NCBI GenBank assembly: GCA_943736015.1
Contig: OX031056.1
Span: 65,623,277 to 65,687,276, forward strand
From: Tridacna crocea
Taxonomy: Eukaryota; Mollusca; Bivalvia; Cardiida; Cardiidae
Reading direction: 5' to 3'
DNA length: 64,000 bases
Shown here: positions 12,101-21,392 of the stretch, one piece after another
Position numbering within the stretch: position 1 is the stretch's first letter
Layout of the letters: every line of letters begins with the position of its first letter
Notes under the pieces: model-generated
Told to the model about the DNA's origin: nothing
Seen by the model: only the letters and a program-made list of their open reading frames with translations
Databases searched by the model: none
Program-made: the position numbers and the translations under genes

Positions 12101-15100
12101 TACCTGTACTATGATCAGAAACACTAGATGTTGTTTGTACAGAACTCTCCACTCTAGTTTCTGAACAAATGTCTCTCTCCACTTCATTACTTTGTTCTGA
12201 CCACTTACTATTCACATGCTTTCTAACTGATAAAGATCCTTTTTGTCCATTATCTTTGACATTTGTGTTCACTCCAGACAGTCCTGACTTTTCAACTTCA
12301 CTTACACCCTTGACACTCTCAAGATCATCATTAAAAGTGCCTGCACTCTCCTTCGGAGTACATTTTTTAGCTCCATACACAGACCAAGGTGATAGAGACA
12401 AGACAGGGGACCGTAATGGAGAACTATCAGATTCCTGACTCTCCCTGATATAGTCTATCTTCATGCTGCTATTTCTTGAGTATACGTTCAACACGTTTTC
12501 GCCAACATTAGCACTATCATTTTTTCTTCTTTTTTCAAAACTGTGTGCCAAAGGATTACATTCTGGGACATTGTGTCTCTGATTTAGCCCCATAGAAGAC
12601 TGACCCAAGACAGGTGAATTTTCTGGTTGTGTGGGATAAATACGGTTCTGTTGTCGTAATGGAACCCTTTCCTGACTGTCTTGTTCTTCTACCTTTGCTT
12701 GCTTGACAATGCGTGGTGGCATAAATCCCTAGAACATAGCATAAAATTTTGATTTTTAAAATATGGAATAATTGCATTGACTCTTTACCAAACAACAATA
12801 TTTAACCCTTTCCCAAATGACAAACTTTTGGACTAGACCAAATTGAAAGCATTTGCAGATGACAATTCAACTCTTGCTGAAAAGATGATTTCTGTCTATG
12901 ATAGGGTAGAAAACATTGTGGGAAAAGGAGAAAATGCTGGTTACCAGCATTTTCTCCTTTTCCCACAATGTTTTCAAAAGGCTACTATTCCAGACCCGTA
13001 AAAACCAGGGATTGTATGGGAAAGGGTTAAAGCTTGTCCAAATCGAAAGCATTTGCATATGACAAAATGAAAGTGACTGAAAACTTGAAATTTGTTTTGT
13101 GAAGGGTAGAAATACTATGACAGAAAAATGAAATTAGATCTGTTGCTTTTACACCATGTGATAGAAAAACGAAATTCAATCTGTTGCTTTAAAATGCTTT
13201 TACACAACAGGAAAGACAACAACAGTAACAAAAAGATTACTGCTACAATCTTTCACTGGTTCCCCAAATCATGTCTGTTCAGCTTTACTTGGAAATAACA
13301 GTATTTCTCATTTTCCTACAATTTTCAAAAGGCTTTTTCTTCAGGGTTAAAACTTAGGATAATGTGATAAATGGTTAATTCTCAACTCTTAACCAAACGA
13401 CAAAATTTTGACTAGCCCGAATTCAAAGCATTTGCAGACGACAAAATGAGCGTAACTCAAAAATTGAAACTTGGCTTTGAAAGAGTCGAAAATGTGGGAT
13501 AAGGAGAAAATGCTGCTTACCAGCATTTTCTCCTTATCCCACAATGTTTTCAGAAGGTTTCTTCCTCTGACTTCAGGGATTGTAAAGGGTTAAGCAGACA
13601 ATGAAATCAATGACTCCCCCATATTGCAGACAGTATATTAAATACAACTCTAATGATGAAGTGGTGGAAAACACTGTAGTAAGAAGAGATGCTGATATCC
13701 AGCATTTTCGCCTTCAACCTCTAATGCTACTCTCTCACTATCGTGCATCAGTAGCACATGTAACAATGAGTCAAACGCCAAGAACTGAGACACATTTTGT
13801 TAAAAATTAAAGACAACGCCTCTCTACCACATTTCTGTGGCATTCCTGTGATGTTTCTGTGTTCATATGGAGTTCAAGGAGCGTAAAGTGGGGCACACTG
13901 AGCTGTAATTGTGGTGTATGACGCATTGCTGTGGCATAAACAGTTCTTTAGGGCAATATTCCTTTCTTATGTGCGGCATGGCTATTGCATAAATACGGCG
14001 TTTACTGATGAAAAACAGCTCTGCTAACTTCATTGCTATCATTTGTACAAAATCAGTCAAACATATCAAGTTAACAAATATGTTCCTGTGACATAATAAG
14101 TCTTCTAACTATGTTCCTATGGCTTTACTGATGTGTTTTCGATTTGATGTGTAATGTAATTATGACATATCAGAGCTGCTTCCTACGTGATACATATGTT
14201 TAAGTAAAACAATGTCGCACCTCAGCATACAAGGAGATCGTGCTTCGTACTAGGGAGTATTAGCTACATAAGTTGACATTACTGCAGTTTTGTCGCGTCA
14301 TTCCTTTCTCATCGCGATATGCCATACGTAGGCTAGCCAATATACAATGGAGAGAAAACATCTTAAATAAGCTGTAAAGGCAAAAACAACACAGCAGTGA
14401 TGTTTCAAGATAAAGCTTGAACTCTGATCATGCCATACCAACATATTGGTTAATACGATATATTTGATTTCTTTTAAATGAAATTAACTGATTACAGCAT
14501 TATCCATTGGTAACCATCATATTTATCCAACAGCGAAGCTGCAGATAAGAATGGAACTTCATGCTTATGCTTTAGAAGCAGTAACGCCACACTTATGCCA
14601 TACTTTACCTCCCTTGAAATCCATAGGAACACAGATGCGCCACAGAAACACCACGGAAATATCGTGCATACCACATATTCTTAATTTTCAATAAAATACA
14701 CCTCAGTTCTTAGTGATTGACCTTTGTAAAGAAATTTTGTTGCATAAGCAGCTCATATGCAAAAGTGAGAGTAGCAGTGGTAATCTAAATACAAGTATGG
14801 GCGTTTACTAGTCAGATATCGTACAAATCTCTCAAAAAGCTTTATTCTCTGTTAACCCTTTACCCCACAAGGCATTTCTATGGTATCTCTAATTGACCCT
14901 AAATAACAGCAAGGATGAAGCTGTTTCTTATGTGTAAATGACATCTTTTGATAGCATAGAAAACATTGTAACAAAAGGTGAAATTGCTCGTCACGAGCAA
15001 TTTCACCTTTTGCCACAATGTTTTCCAAAGGCTCCTACATGCAATGTGTAGAAATGAGTATCTATGGAGTAAAGGGTTAACTTCTATTATGAAAGGCTGA

Positions 15101-17062
15101 TTCAAGTATTCTTACTGTTTTCTTTCTTTTCAATCCAGCACATCTTGCCTGGGAATAAGATCCTCTCTGAGCCAAGGGTCTTTCTTCAAAGGGCGTTTGA
15201 GTGCTTGTTACCGGAGATTCTGTAATAGATATGGCATCAACATGATAGTCTTGATCACAACCTTAACAAAAGAAACATGCAATGCCTTTAATCCTTTACC
15301 ACACAATTCCGACTTTTAACTACCCTGCTAAAGAAGCCTTTTGAAAACATTGTAGGAAAAGGAGAAAATGCTGGTAACCAGCATTTTCTCCTTTTCCCAC
15401 AATGTTTTGTACTCTTACCAAATCATATCTGAATTTTTTACTCTTCCCTAATCAAATCTCAATTCTTCATTCACATTTATTTTGTCGTCTGCAAAAGTCC
15501 TAAATTTGGACAAGTCTAAAATTTTGTTGTCTGGTAAAATGTTAATATTTCAATGCATCATGAAGATGCATTTAACTCTCTACAGTTTACCACACAATCC
15601 CCACTTTTAATGGCCCTGAGAAAGAAAGCTTTTGAAAACATTGTAGGAAAAGGAGAAAATGCTGGTAACCAGCATTTTCTCCTTTTTCCACAATGTTTTT
15701 TTCCCTTCCAAAATCAAATTTCAATTTTTGGGTCACATTTATTTTGTTGCCTGCAATTGCTCTCCATTTGGACTAGTCCAAAATATTGTACTTTGGTAAA
15801 GAACTAACCCCATTTCCTCAGATTGTGACCAATATATCATTTATGTTAGTTTTTAGAAGTTTAGTGGACATAAGACTTACACTCATTTCATTAACTCTTC
15901 ACCAAACATTAAAATTTTAGACTCATCCAAATTGAAAGCATTAGCAGACGACAAAATCAAAATGACTCTAAAATTGAAACTTGTTTTTGGAAGGGTAAAA
16001 ACACTATGGGGAAAGCAGAAAATGCTGGTAACCAGTATTTTCTCCTTTTCCCACTAGGTTTTCAAATGGCTTCTTCCTCAGGGTCGTTAAAACTCCGGGT
16101 TGTTTGGTGAAGGGTTAGATCTACGAACTGAGCAAATGTATTTTCAGATATCTTTTAAAGAAAGATATGACTGGATGTTTTATAAGACTGATTGCATTGC
16201 AGCTCTTGATGATAAAAGTGGTTCTGATCTAAAACTTAATAATTTTTTACATAACAAAATTGCACGGTACTCTGTCTCATGACTGAACTCTTTACTAAGC
16301 GGTAAAATTTTACAGAAGTCAAAATAAAAGCATTTTCACACAACAAATTGTGCGAGGATAAAATGCTTTGAATTTGTAGAAGTCATGTTGGAAAGAGAAA
16401 ATGGTGGTCACCAGCATTTTCTCCATTTCCTTTAATGTTTTTGAAAGTTTTCTTTATCAGGGTCATTAAAACTTTGGACTGTTTGGTAAAAGAGTTCTAG
16501 CATCTACAGATTACAAATTAAATCTGACTCAAGTGATGGGAAATGTCTTTAAATGGGTAAAAAAAATTGTGAGAAAAGGAGAAAATGCTGGTTACCTACA
16601 TTTTCTCCTTTCCCAAAATGTTTCCAAAAGGCTTTTCTTCAACAGGGTCTTTAAAAATCAGGATTGTTAGGTGAAGGATTAAACAATTAACCATTAAACC
16701 ATAAGGCATTTCTATGGTATCTATAATTGACCCTAAATAGCAGCAAGGATGAAGCCATTTCTTATGTGTATATGACACCTATTGATAGCATAGAAAACAT
16801 TACGACAAAAGGTGAAATTGCTCGTCATGAGCAATTTCACCTTTTGCAACAGTGTTTTCCAAAGACTCTTACAAGCAATGTGTAGAAATGAGTATCTATG
16901 GAATAAAGGGTAAATAGCCATCATACCTGTTTTGTTTGAACTTTTTACAGTTTCAACAAGTATGTAATATCGGTCACTCTCTAGCTGCTCTCCCAGGGTG
17001 ATGTCATCAAACTTAATGTGAATAGTGTCCAATTTGCCTCCTTTCTCGTCATACAGCATGGC
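4559..17062 (-). CDS. ZGRF1: ZGRF1-like DNA repair protein (partial gene model, six exons)
   Basis: Six minus-strand exons join in one open frame: 17062-16927, 15261-15116, 12728-10589, 9762-9689, 8403-8181 and 6140-4559, 4301 coding nt in all (about 1433 codons). Every junction has AG/GT ends and matching phase (1, 0, 1, 0, 1, then phase 2 at the last donor). The first exon carries the second half of the DUF2439 domain shared by vertebrate ZGRF1, budding yeast Mte1 and fission yeast Dbl2, nuclear proteins that act in homologous recombination and D-loop processing. The remainder is a long Ser/Asp/Asn-rich, probably disordered region with many SQ/TQ sites, as in the N-terminal half of vertebrate ZGRF1. 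The exon(s) for the start of DUF2439 should lie right of 17062 and the GRF zinc finger and SF1 helicase exons left of 4559; neither was found. The identity rests on the DUF2439 exon; a DUF2439 protein lacking the helicase cannot be excluded. Confidence 0.8.
6269..6665 (+). mobile_element. HLE-5 Helentron-like repeat, short copies
   Basis: The left end AACTAGAGCTATCACTAAAC and TGATACCTCC, a (GACA/GACGGACA)n run at 6471-6500 and the right end CCCCCTCC...GGGGGGTATAA (6520-6547) match the longer element at 19564-20772. A second, related right end with a gapped GACAGAC run follows to 6665. Confidence 0.7.
6721..6948 (+). repeat. TPM-A palindromic MITE
   Basis: Complete copy, TTAA at both ends (6721 and 6945). 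The hairpin arms at 6776-6837 are interrupted by one mismatch in the right arm. It lies in the ZGRF1-like intron between the exons ending at 8181 and starting at 6140. Confidence 0.92.
7074..7466. repeat. half TPM-A joined to a full TPM-A
   Basis: 7074-7243 is a reverse copy cut off just after its hairpin. The TTAA at 7240 starts a complete forward copy ending at 7466. The truncation point coincides with the second insertion. Confidence 0.85.
7536..7835 (+). repeat. 20 bp minisatellite carrying CRE-like TGACGTCA sites
   Basis: About fifteen units of GTGTAGAGTGACGTCATTCT, with variants GACGCC, GATGTC and GACTTC. Several units contain the perfect eight-base palindrome TGACGTCA, the CREB/ATF consensus. 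It lies in an intron of the ZGRF1-like gene, left of the exon ending at 8181. Function is unknown. Confidence 0.9.
7929..8107. repeat. inverted-repeat element
   Basis: The outer arms AATAATCTT / AAGATTATT and inner arms GGTTTATCGTTCAATAA / TTATTGAACAATAAACC pair across a loop of about 50 bases. It looks like a small fold-back MITE 74 bases left of the exon donor at 8180. Confidence 0.75.
8181..8403 (-). CDS. ZGRF1: ZGRF1-like exon
   Basis: 223 nt, phase 0 in and phase 1 out. The acceptor is TATATTTAG; the frame reads TIYRSNPDGYLMTGMKSVTA and onward to SSDDSVEPTD. The donor GTGAGG at 8180 is preferred to reading on to the stop at 8134-8136, because splicing there joins exactly in phase to the next exon (GAT GAT TTT GAT GAT). 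If the donor is skipped, the protein would end at LPHCPMF, giving a short isoform. Confidence 0.7.
8516..8744 (+). repeat. TPM-A MITE in a minisatellite unit
   Basis: The left flank GGGCCCTTAA and right flank TTAAAATGAACATG rebuild an uninterrupted unit if one TTAA and the element are removed. This shows a TTAA target duplication without needing another genome. Confidence 0.92.
8944..9130 (-). repeat. TPM-C MITE, short form
   Basis: Subfamily C copy lacking the usual text between CAAAC and AATTCAACTC. The right junction reads GGGAAAGGGCCCTTAA rather than GGGAAAGGGTTAA, as if the GGG of the element recombined with the GGG of a neighbouring minisatellite unit. Confidence 0.85.
9305..9512 (-). 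mobile_element. tRNA-derived SINE
   Basis: On the minus strand the head reads GTGGTCGGTAGAGCGTCGGC (A-box-like), then GAGTTCGATTCC (B box), followed by a body ending in AT-rich sequence. The flanks do not pair as an acceptor stem, so this is a SINE head, not a tRNA gene. It lies in the intron between exons 12728-10589 and 9762-9689, on the same strand as the gene. Confidence 0.75.
9689..9762 (-). CDS. ZGRF1: ZGRF1-like small exon
   Basis: 74 nt exon between acceptor ATTTTTCAG and donor GTAAGA. It completes the Gly codon left open by the large exon and encodes SLGSTVYQTMSREYSKTGNF then SPKM, leaving phase 0. It has no recognisable domain; support comes from the splice sites and exact phase agreement with both neighbours. 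Confidence 0.7.
9850..10230. repeat. TPM-A nested inside an older TPM-A
   Basis: An old forward copy (9850-9966, continuing 10171-10230 with GTTGTCTGCAAATTTTTATA) is split by a younger reverse copy at about 9967-10170. The inner copy has lost the outer part of its left hairpin arm but ends normally in TAAAGGGTTAA. Confidence 0.8.
10307..10535 (+). repeat. TPM-A palindromic MITE
   Basis: A worn forward copy; hairpin at 10362-10425. Its right end (CAGGGTTAA) is only 54 bases from the donor of the large ZGRF1-like exon at 10588. Confidence 0.85.
10589..12728 (-). CDS. ZGRF1: ZGRF1-like large exon, disordered region
   Basis: 2140 nt (713 codons plus one base), acceptor TGTTCTAG, donor GTTTGT. 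It opens GFMPPRIVKQ; the Met at 12722 is internal, not a start. Composition is rich in Ser, Asp, Asn and Glu with no predicted globular domain. Many SQ/TQ dipeptides (for example RESQESDSS, LSTQSQDTMEF, DSQADES) would suit ATM/ATR kinase targets. A short, possibly helical motif RSMRAIMDLLRKNK stands out at about residues 215-228. It ends in DAAFLK plus the first base of a Gly codon. Confidence 0.85.
12776..13130 (-). repeat. TPM-C inserted cleanly into a TPM-A
   Basis: The outer A copy begins GACTCTTTACCAAACAACAA and resumes after 13030 with AGCTTGTCCAAATCGAAAGC. The inner C copy (about 12803-13030) has TTAA at both ends and a perfect hairpin. Removing it with one TTAA restores the normal A sequence. 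The outer copy is cut short near 13130. Confidence 0.9.
13280..13593 (-). repeat. TPM-A fragment followed by a full TPM-A
   Basis: 13280-13378 keeps only the right half of an old copy. 13383-13593 is complete; its hairpin carries a private mirrored change (GGGATAAGG in the left arm, CCTTATCCC in the right). Confidence 0.85.
13594..14851. other. intronic DNA, no gene recognised
   Basis: Apart from a decayed hairpin remnant near 13668-13712, no repeat or coding signal is seen. It belongs to the ZGRF1-like intron between exons 15261-15116 and 12728-10589. Confidence 0.5.
14852..15080 (+). repeat. TPM-B palindromic MITE
   Basis: Subfamily B: ends TTAACCCTTTACCCCATAAG and TGGAGTAAAGGGTTAA, with flanks unlike subfamily A. 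The hairpin (14961-15025) has the same plan, but with GGTGAAATTGCTCGT in place of GGAGAAAATGCTGGT. Its right end is 36 bases from the end of the ZGRF1-like exon at 15116. Confidence 0.92.
15116..15261 (-). CDS. ZGRF1: ZGRF1-like exon, linker after DUF2439
   Basis: 146 nt. The acceptor is TTGTTAAG and the donor GTAAGA. It completes the Gly codon split by the previous intron, then encodes CDQDYHVDAISITESPVTST and ends in the basic stretch AGLKRKKT. The next exon continues in frame with GFMPPRIVKQ. MITEs flank it closely on both sides (14852-15080 and 15288-15545). Confidence 0.8.
15288..15807 (+). repeat. two TPM-A MITEs in the same orientation
   Basis: 15288-15545 and 15572-15807 are separate forward insertions 26 bases apart, each with an intact hairpin. 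The first has extra sequence between the hairpin and the AATTTGGAC text, apparently a short internal duplication around ACTCTTACC / ACTCTTCCC. Confidence 0.88.
15891..16681 (-). repeat. cluster of three reverse TPM-A MITEs
   Basis: 15891-16117 is complete. 16286-16497 is worn, with a shortened left hairpin arm. 16500-16681 lacks its left terminus. Unassigned AT-rich sequence lies between the first two. Confidence 0.8.
16687..16914 (+). repeat. TPM-B palindromic MITE
   Basis: Close relative of the copy at 14852-15080. It starts at TTAACC and ends in GGAATAAAGGGTAAA, 12 bases left of the donor end of the DUF2439 exon (16927). The open frame that seems to extend that exon continues into this element. 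Confidence 0.9.
16927..17062 (-). CDS. ZGRF1: ZGRF1-like exon: DUF2439 domain, second half
   Basis: 136 nt, entered in phase 0 after acceptor TTTTTCAG and left after one base at donor GTATGA. It encodes AMLYDEKGGKLDTIHIKFDD, then ITLGEQLESDRYYILVE. The pattern LYD-KG--L, then L-GD/GEQLES-RY-I-VE, is the hallmark of the N-terminal domain of ZGRF1. The open frame that continues past 16927 runs into a MITE and is not coding. The element at 17126-17313 sits in the intron just upstream. Confidence 0.9.
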
Positions 17063-17125
17063 CTGAAAAAGAACAAAATTGTGTACACAGCTACAATAAT
17101 ATAAACCACGGCTACTGGGATACTC

Positions 17126-17313
17126 AGAGCTCCAGATAAGAGGGCGTGATGGTATTCTAAATCCATCATTTCTCTTCCAAACCCTATGTTGTGGATACTC
17201 ATTAGAATCGTCTCCACAAGACGATTCTAATGAGTACCTATAACATCGGGTTTAGTTAAGAATAATTCATATTTTCAACTTTGAAATCAAACTCACTCCC
17301 CTTATCTGGAGCT
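17126..17313. repeat. AGCTCC palindromic MITE
   Basis: Ends AGAGCTCCAGATAAGAGGG and CCCCTTATCTGGAGCT; the centre is ACTCATTAGAATCGTCT / AGACGATTCTAATGAGT. Related copies lie at 39850-40046, 54691-54882 and 59069-59210. Confidence 0.88.
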
Positions 17314-17330
17314 GTGTGTATACGTCCCAT

Positions 17331-17890
17331 CTCCTTCTAACACATTCCTAACTTTTAACCACCCTGAAGAAGCCTTTTGAAAAGAACGTGGAAAAAGGAG
17401 AAAATGGTGGTGACCAGCATTTTCTCCTTTTCCCACAAGGTTTTTCCACATTCAACTTGATCCAATCCAAAAATATGTTGTTAGGTATAGAATTAAAAGG
17501 GTAAAAAACAGTGTGAGAGGAGAAAACGCTGGCTAAAAGTATTTTCTCATTTTTCCGTAACTTTTCAAATGCTTTCTATCTCATTGTCATCACAACAAGG
17601 CATTGTTTGATGAATGTCTATGAAAGAAAAGATTGTGTTTGCATGCTACTGTGTTAGAGACAATATTTCAACTCTTTTCCACACAATGCCAAGTATTAAC
17701 AACCATGATAAAAAGGGCTTTTGAAAACACTAAAGAATAAGGAGAAACTAGCAGGTAACCAGCATTTTCTCTTTCCACATTTTCTGTCTGTCTTTTTAGG
17801 AAGAAACCCTTTGATATGAGTAACAAATAATATGACTGTAAGTGCTTTCAATTTGGAATGGTCTATAATCTTGCTGTCCTGTATCCGCAC
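17331..17890 (+). repeat. three decayed TPM-A MITEs
   Basis: Remnant hairpins at 17377-17443, 17511-17570 and 17723-17790 lie in sequence that still matches parts of the A consensus. Neither TTAA nor terminal repeats survive clearly. Confidence 0.6.
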
Positions 17891-18021
17891 TATCCCCCAT
17901 AACAATACTAACAGCCTTCAATGGGGGAAAGGTGGTTTAAGCCCATATTGGCAACCGGTGCCACGATAAATAAACGCAAATTCAATCAATCAAGAGCTGA
18001 CACAGAAAAGATTGACATTGA

Positions 18022-18250
18022 TTAACTCATTACCAAACAATAAAATTTTAGACTGGTCCAAATTGAAAGCATTTGCAGACAACAAAATAAATGTGACTGA
18101 AAATTCAAATATTTTGGGAGGAAGGGAAGAAAACATTGTGGGAATAGGAGAAAATGTTGGTAACCAGCATTTTCTCCTTTTCCCGCAATGTTTTCATAAG
18201 GCTTCTTTCTCATGGTCGTTTAAAGTCGGGATTGTGTGGTAAAGGGTTAA
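18022..18250 (-). repeat. TPM-A palindromic MITE
   Basis: Full reverse copy with TTAA at 18022 and 18247. It keeps the long text GACTGGTCCAAATTGAAAGC. Just before it, a short stretch GATAAATAAACGCAAATTC with ATCAATCAA (about 17969-17995) resembles a SINE tail. Confidence 0.92.
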
Positions 18251-18768
18251 ATGGTGTTTTAAGCCACTTTTAACAAATCAGTCACATCAAGCCAACAGCT
18301 CAAATATTCATGTAATTCCTGGGTTTCACCAATATTAGGCTAGGGCTCTGAGGTGAGTTGCCTAAGGGCAATCCCAGGAAAAACCAAGTGGATATAACAC
18401 AGAAAAGAGCTGCATTTCCCAATTTTATTACTAGCATATTTCACAAGGTCTTTGGACAAACCATACAGCAATGTGCAACCTTACTTTACTATATTTGGAA
18501 ACACTGGTCAATAAATCCAGGCAGATAACTTCACTTGTAAGGTAAGATCAAAGAGAGGACATCTTCAAACAATCCACTTAAGTGTTTTCAGTTTTTGTCC
18601 CTTCTATATCAAGCAGTTTCCTTTGTAATTTGACACCCAATCTCCATGTTTTATAACTGTACTATCAATATGATTTATAAACAAGTAAATTCACGTGCAC
18701 CACGGCCACGAGTGTTCTTGAACTTTCCTTGAAACCTTGATTCAGAGCTATTTTCCTTACTTTAAAGC
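18251..18768. other. no gene recognised
   Basis: Single-copy-looking sequence. It was searched on the minus strand for the missing first half of the DUF2439 domain (a Trp-Gln-Asp-Gly type motif); none was found. Confidence 0.45.
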
Positions 18769-18996
18769 TTAACCCTTTACCCCATAAGGCATTTCTATGG
18801 CATCTCTAATTGAACCTAAATAACAGCAAGGATGAAGCTGTTTCATATATTTATATGACACTTTTTGATAGCATAGAAAACATTGTGGCAAAAGGTGAAA
18901 TTGCTCGTCATGAGCAATTTCACCTTTTGCCACAATGTTTTCCAAGGGCTCCTACAAGCAATGCGTAGAAATGAGTATCTATGGAGTAAAGCGTAA
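18769..18996 (+). repeat. TPM-B palindromic MITE
   Basis: Third full subfamily B copy. The hairpin (18886-18950) has perfect arms around GCTCGTCATGAGC. The right end is mutated to GTAAAGCGTAA. Confidence 0.9.
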
Positions 18997-19067
18997 GTCA
19001 CCTGACAAGTTTTTATTTTAACATGTTCACTCTTTACTAGGTGGCAAAAATTTAGACTTGTCTAAAG

Positions 19068-19491
19068 TTAACACTTTACCAAACAACAAAATTTTGAACT
19101 TGTCCAAATTGAAAGCATTTGCAGATGACAAAATAAAAGTGGCTCAAAAATTGAAAATTGATTTGGGAAGGGTAGAAAACGTGGGAAAAGGAAAAAATTG
19201 CTGGTTACCAGATTAACTCTTTACCACATAAAGAGAACAAGTTTCATGGGAATTTCATGTGGTTAACTCATTACCACACAATTCCTACTTTTGACAACCC
19301 TGAAAAAGAAGCCTTTAGAAAACATTGTGGGAAAAGGAGAAAATGCTGGTAAACAGCATTTTCTCCTTTTCCCACAATATTTTCTACCCTTCACAAAACA
19401 AATTTCAAATTTTCAATTACTTTTATTTTGTCGTCTGCAGATGCTTTTGATTTGGACAGACTCAAAATATTGTCGTTTGGTAATGAGTTAA
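19068..19491. repeat. half TPM-A, a TTAA end remnant and a full TPM-A
   Basis: 19068-19212 is a reverse copy stopping inside its hairpin (CTGGTTACCAG). A lone terminus TTAACTCTTTACCACA follows, and 19263-19491 is a complete forward copy. Confidence 0.85.
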
Positions 19492-19563
19492 TGCATTAAT
19501 TAGGTTGCTTTGTATTCAAATCAGTGTGATTTCATATTTCATCTCACAGAAGTTAGACAGAAC

Positions 19564-20772
19564 TAGAGCTATCATTAAACATGATCATACCCCCCAGCAG
19601 CTCCTTGTCACAAAAGTGCCCTTTGTAACAGAATGCAGAATGGTTGAGTACAAAAGAAAGAGTTCAAAGAAAACAAACAAATGGGGATAGACTTATGGTT
19701 CTTGTACTCTGCATGTACTTCATGTTGATGTGGTCTGTCTGTATATGAAGTTTGTAGTCACTAGCTTTTATGCTTTGGAAGTTATGCCCCAGAGAAGAAC
19801 AAAGAATTATCACCTTTATTTTGTCGTCTGCAAAAGCTTTCAATTTGGACCAGTCTAAAATGTTCTTGGGTGGTAAAGAGTTAATGTGGCCTATATGTAT
19901 ATGAAGTTTGAAATTACTAGCTTTTTTACTTTGGAAATTATGCCACAAACAAAAATAAAACTTTAAAATTTACAAAGGGCAATAATAAAAAATAAGTTGG
20001 AATAGAGTTACAGTTCTTGTACACTGCATTTTGCCTTACTGTAATCTAATTGTGCGTGAAGTTTGAAGTTACTAGCTTCAAATAATTGGAAGTTATGACC
20101 TGGACTAAAATCCAAAGTTGAATAACTCAAAAAATAGTTGGTATAGGGTAATAATTCTTGTACACTGCACTTCTCATCAATGTAATCTAGCTGTGTGTGA
20201 AATTTGAAGTTACTACCTTTAATTCTTTGGAAGTTATGCTCCAGAAAAAAATCAAGACTTAAAATTTTCAAAGGGCAATAACCCAAAATATATATCTAAC
20301 TGTGTGTGAAGTTTGAAGTACCTAGCTTCAATGCTTTGGAAGGTATGCACCGGCCAAAAAATCATGAGTTAAAATTTTCAAAGGGCAATAACCCAAAAAA
20401 TAGTTGGAATAGAGTTATGGTTCTTGTAAACTGCACTTCTCCTTAATATGATCTGTGTGTGAAGTTTGAAATACCTAGCTTCAATACTCTGGAAGTTATG
20501 CTTTGGACAAAAATCCAAAGTTAAAATTTGCAAAGCGCAGAAAGTTCAAGGGGAGATAATTCCGCAACCAATGGCAGCAAGGTCGTGAAAATTGCACATG
20601 CACAATTTCATATGTACCCAAACATTATGTGTAAATTTAAGAGCAGTACTTGAAAAACTGGGAGAAACACTACGGACAAATTGTGTCTACAGACAGACGG
20701 ACGGACGAACAAACGGCAATGGCGTTTCCAAATTACCCCCTCCACTTCGTTGTGGGGGGGGGGGGGTATAAT
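19564..20772 (+). mobile_element. HLE-5 Helentron-like element
   Basis: 5' end AACTAGAGCTATCATTAAAC, a small palindrome ATGATCAT, then subterminal ATACCCCCC. The body holds about four diverged units of some 130 bases (recognised by GAAGTTTGAAGTTACTAGC and TTGGAAGTTATG). A GACAGACGGACGGACGAAC run precedes the 3' end CCCCCTCC...GGGGGGTATAATT. A TPM-A right half (about 19811-19884) has landed inside. Confidence 0.7.
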
Positions 20773-21392
20773 TACTGATTGCAACCAACCTCCATGTAAC
20801 CTTCCAGTTTCTTTAAATCTGCTAGGAAAAACTTTTTATAGTACTCATCAAACTACTTTAATTCATACAGTGTCTGATCTAGTGCGCACAATTGTGAGAA
20901 CTACCCAAGAACTTCATTATTCATGCACATTTTTAAAACATGTGCATGACAATCACACATAAAAGAATAATATGGCAGTAAGAGTTTGATCCATTGTAAA
21001 TCTTAATGGTCAAATGTTGATTAAAAGTTGGTTATTCTTTTCATGTAAACCCAAACAAAGAGCAGAGCATAGTGACAATTTTGTTTTCTAAGACTGACAT
21101 AAATATCAAATTTATCATATTTTCATGCAAAGAGAAGGTGGCAATGAAGATGAACAATAAGTTTTGGAAAAAATCTGTTATTCTACATGCAACATACAGC
21201 CATTGCAATGCAGGGGAGTTTACAGTTATGAGTTTCAAAGTAGAATTTTGAGTTAGGTATGAACAACACTAAGGCACATTTCAAAAGACTTGTGTTTTGT
21301 AGTTAATTTTGATCCCCAATACTTTTTAGAAATCCCCCATGCTTTTCAGAGTGATGGTGGATAATCGCCCTATTTTTTCAAATCATGGATCA
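20773..21392. other. no gene recognised
   Basis: No repeat, domain or convincing splice-site pair was seen. The short open frames on either strand are unremarkable. Confidence 0.45.

Noticed and set aside
16733-16926. Frame continuing the DUF2439 exon to the left
   Set aside because: Past the donor at 16926 the frame runs into a TPM-B MITE; the 15261 exon fits the spliced phase exactly.
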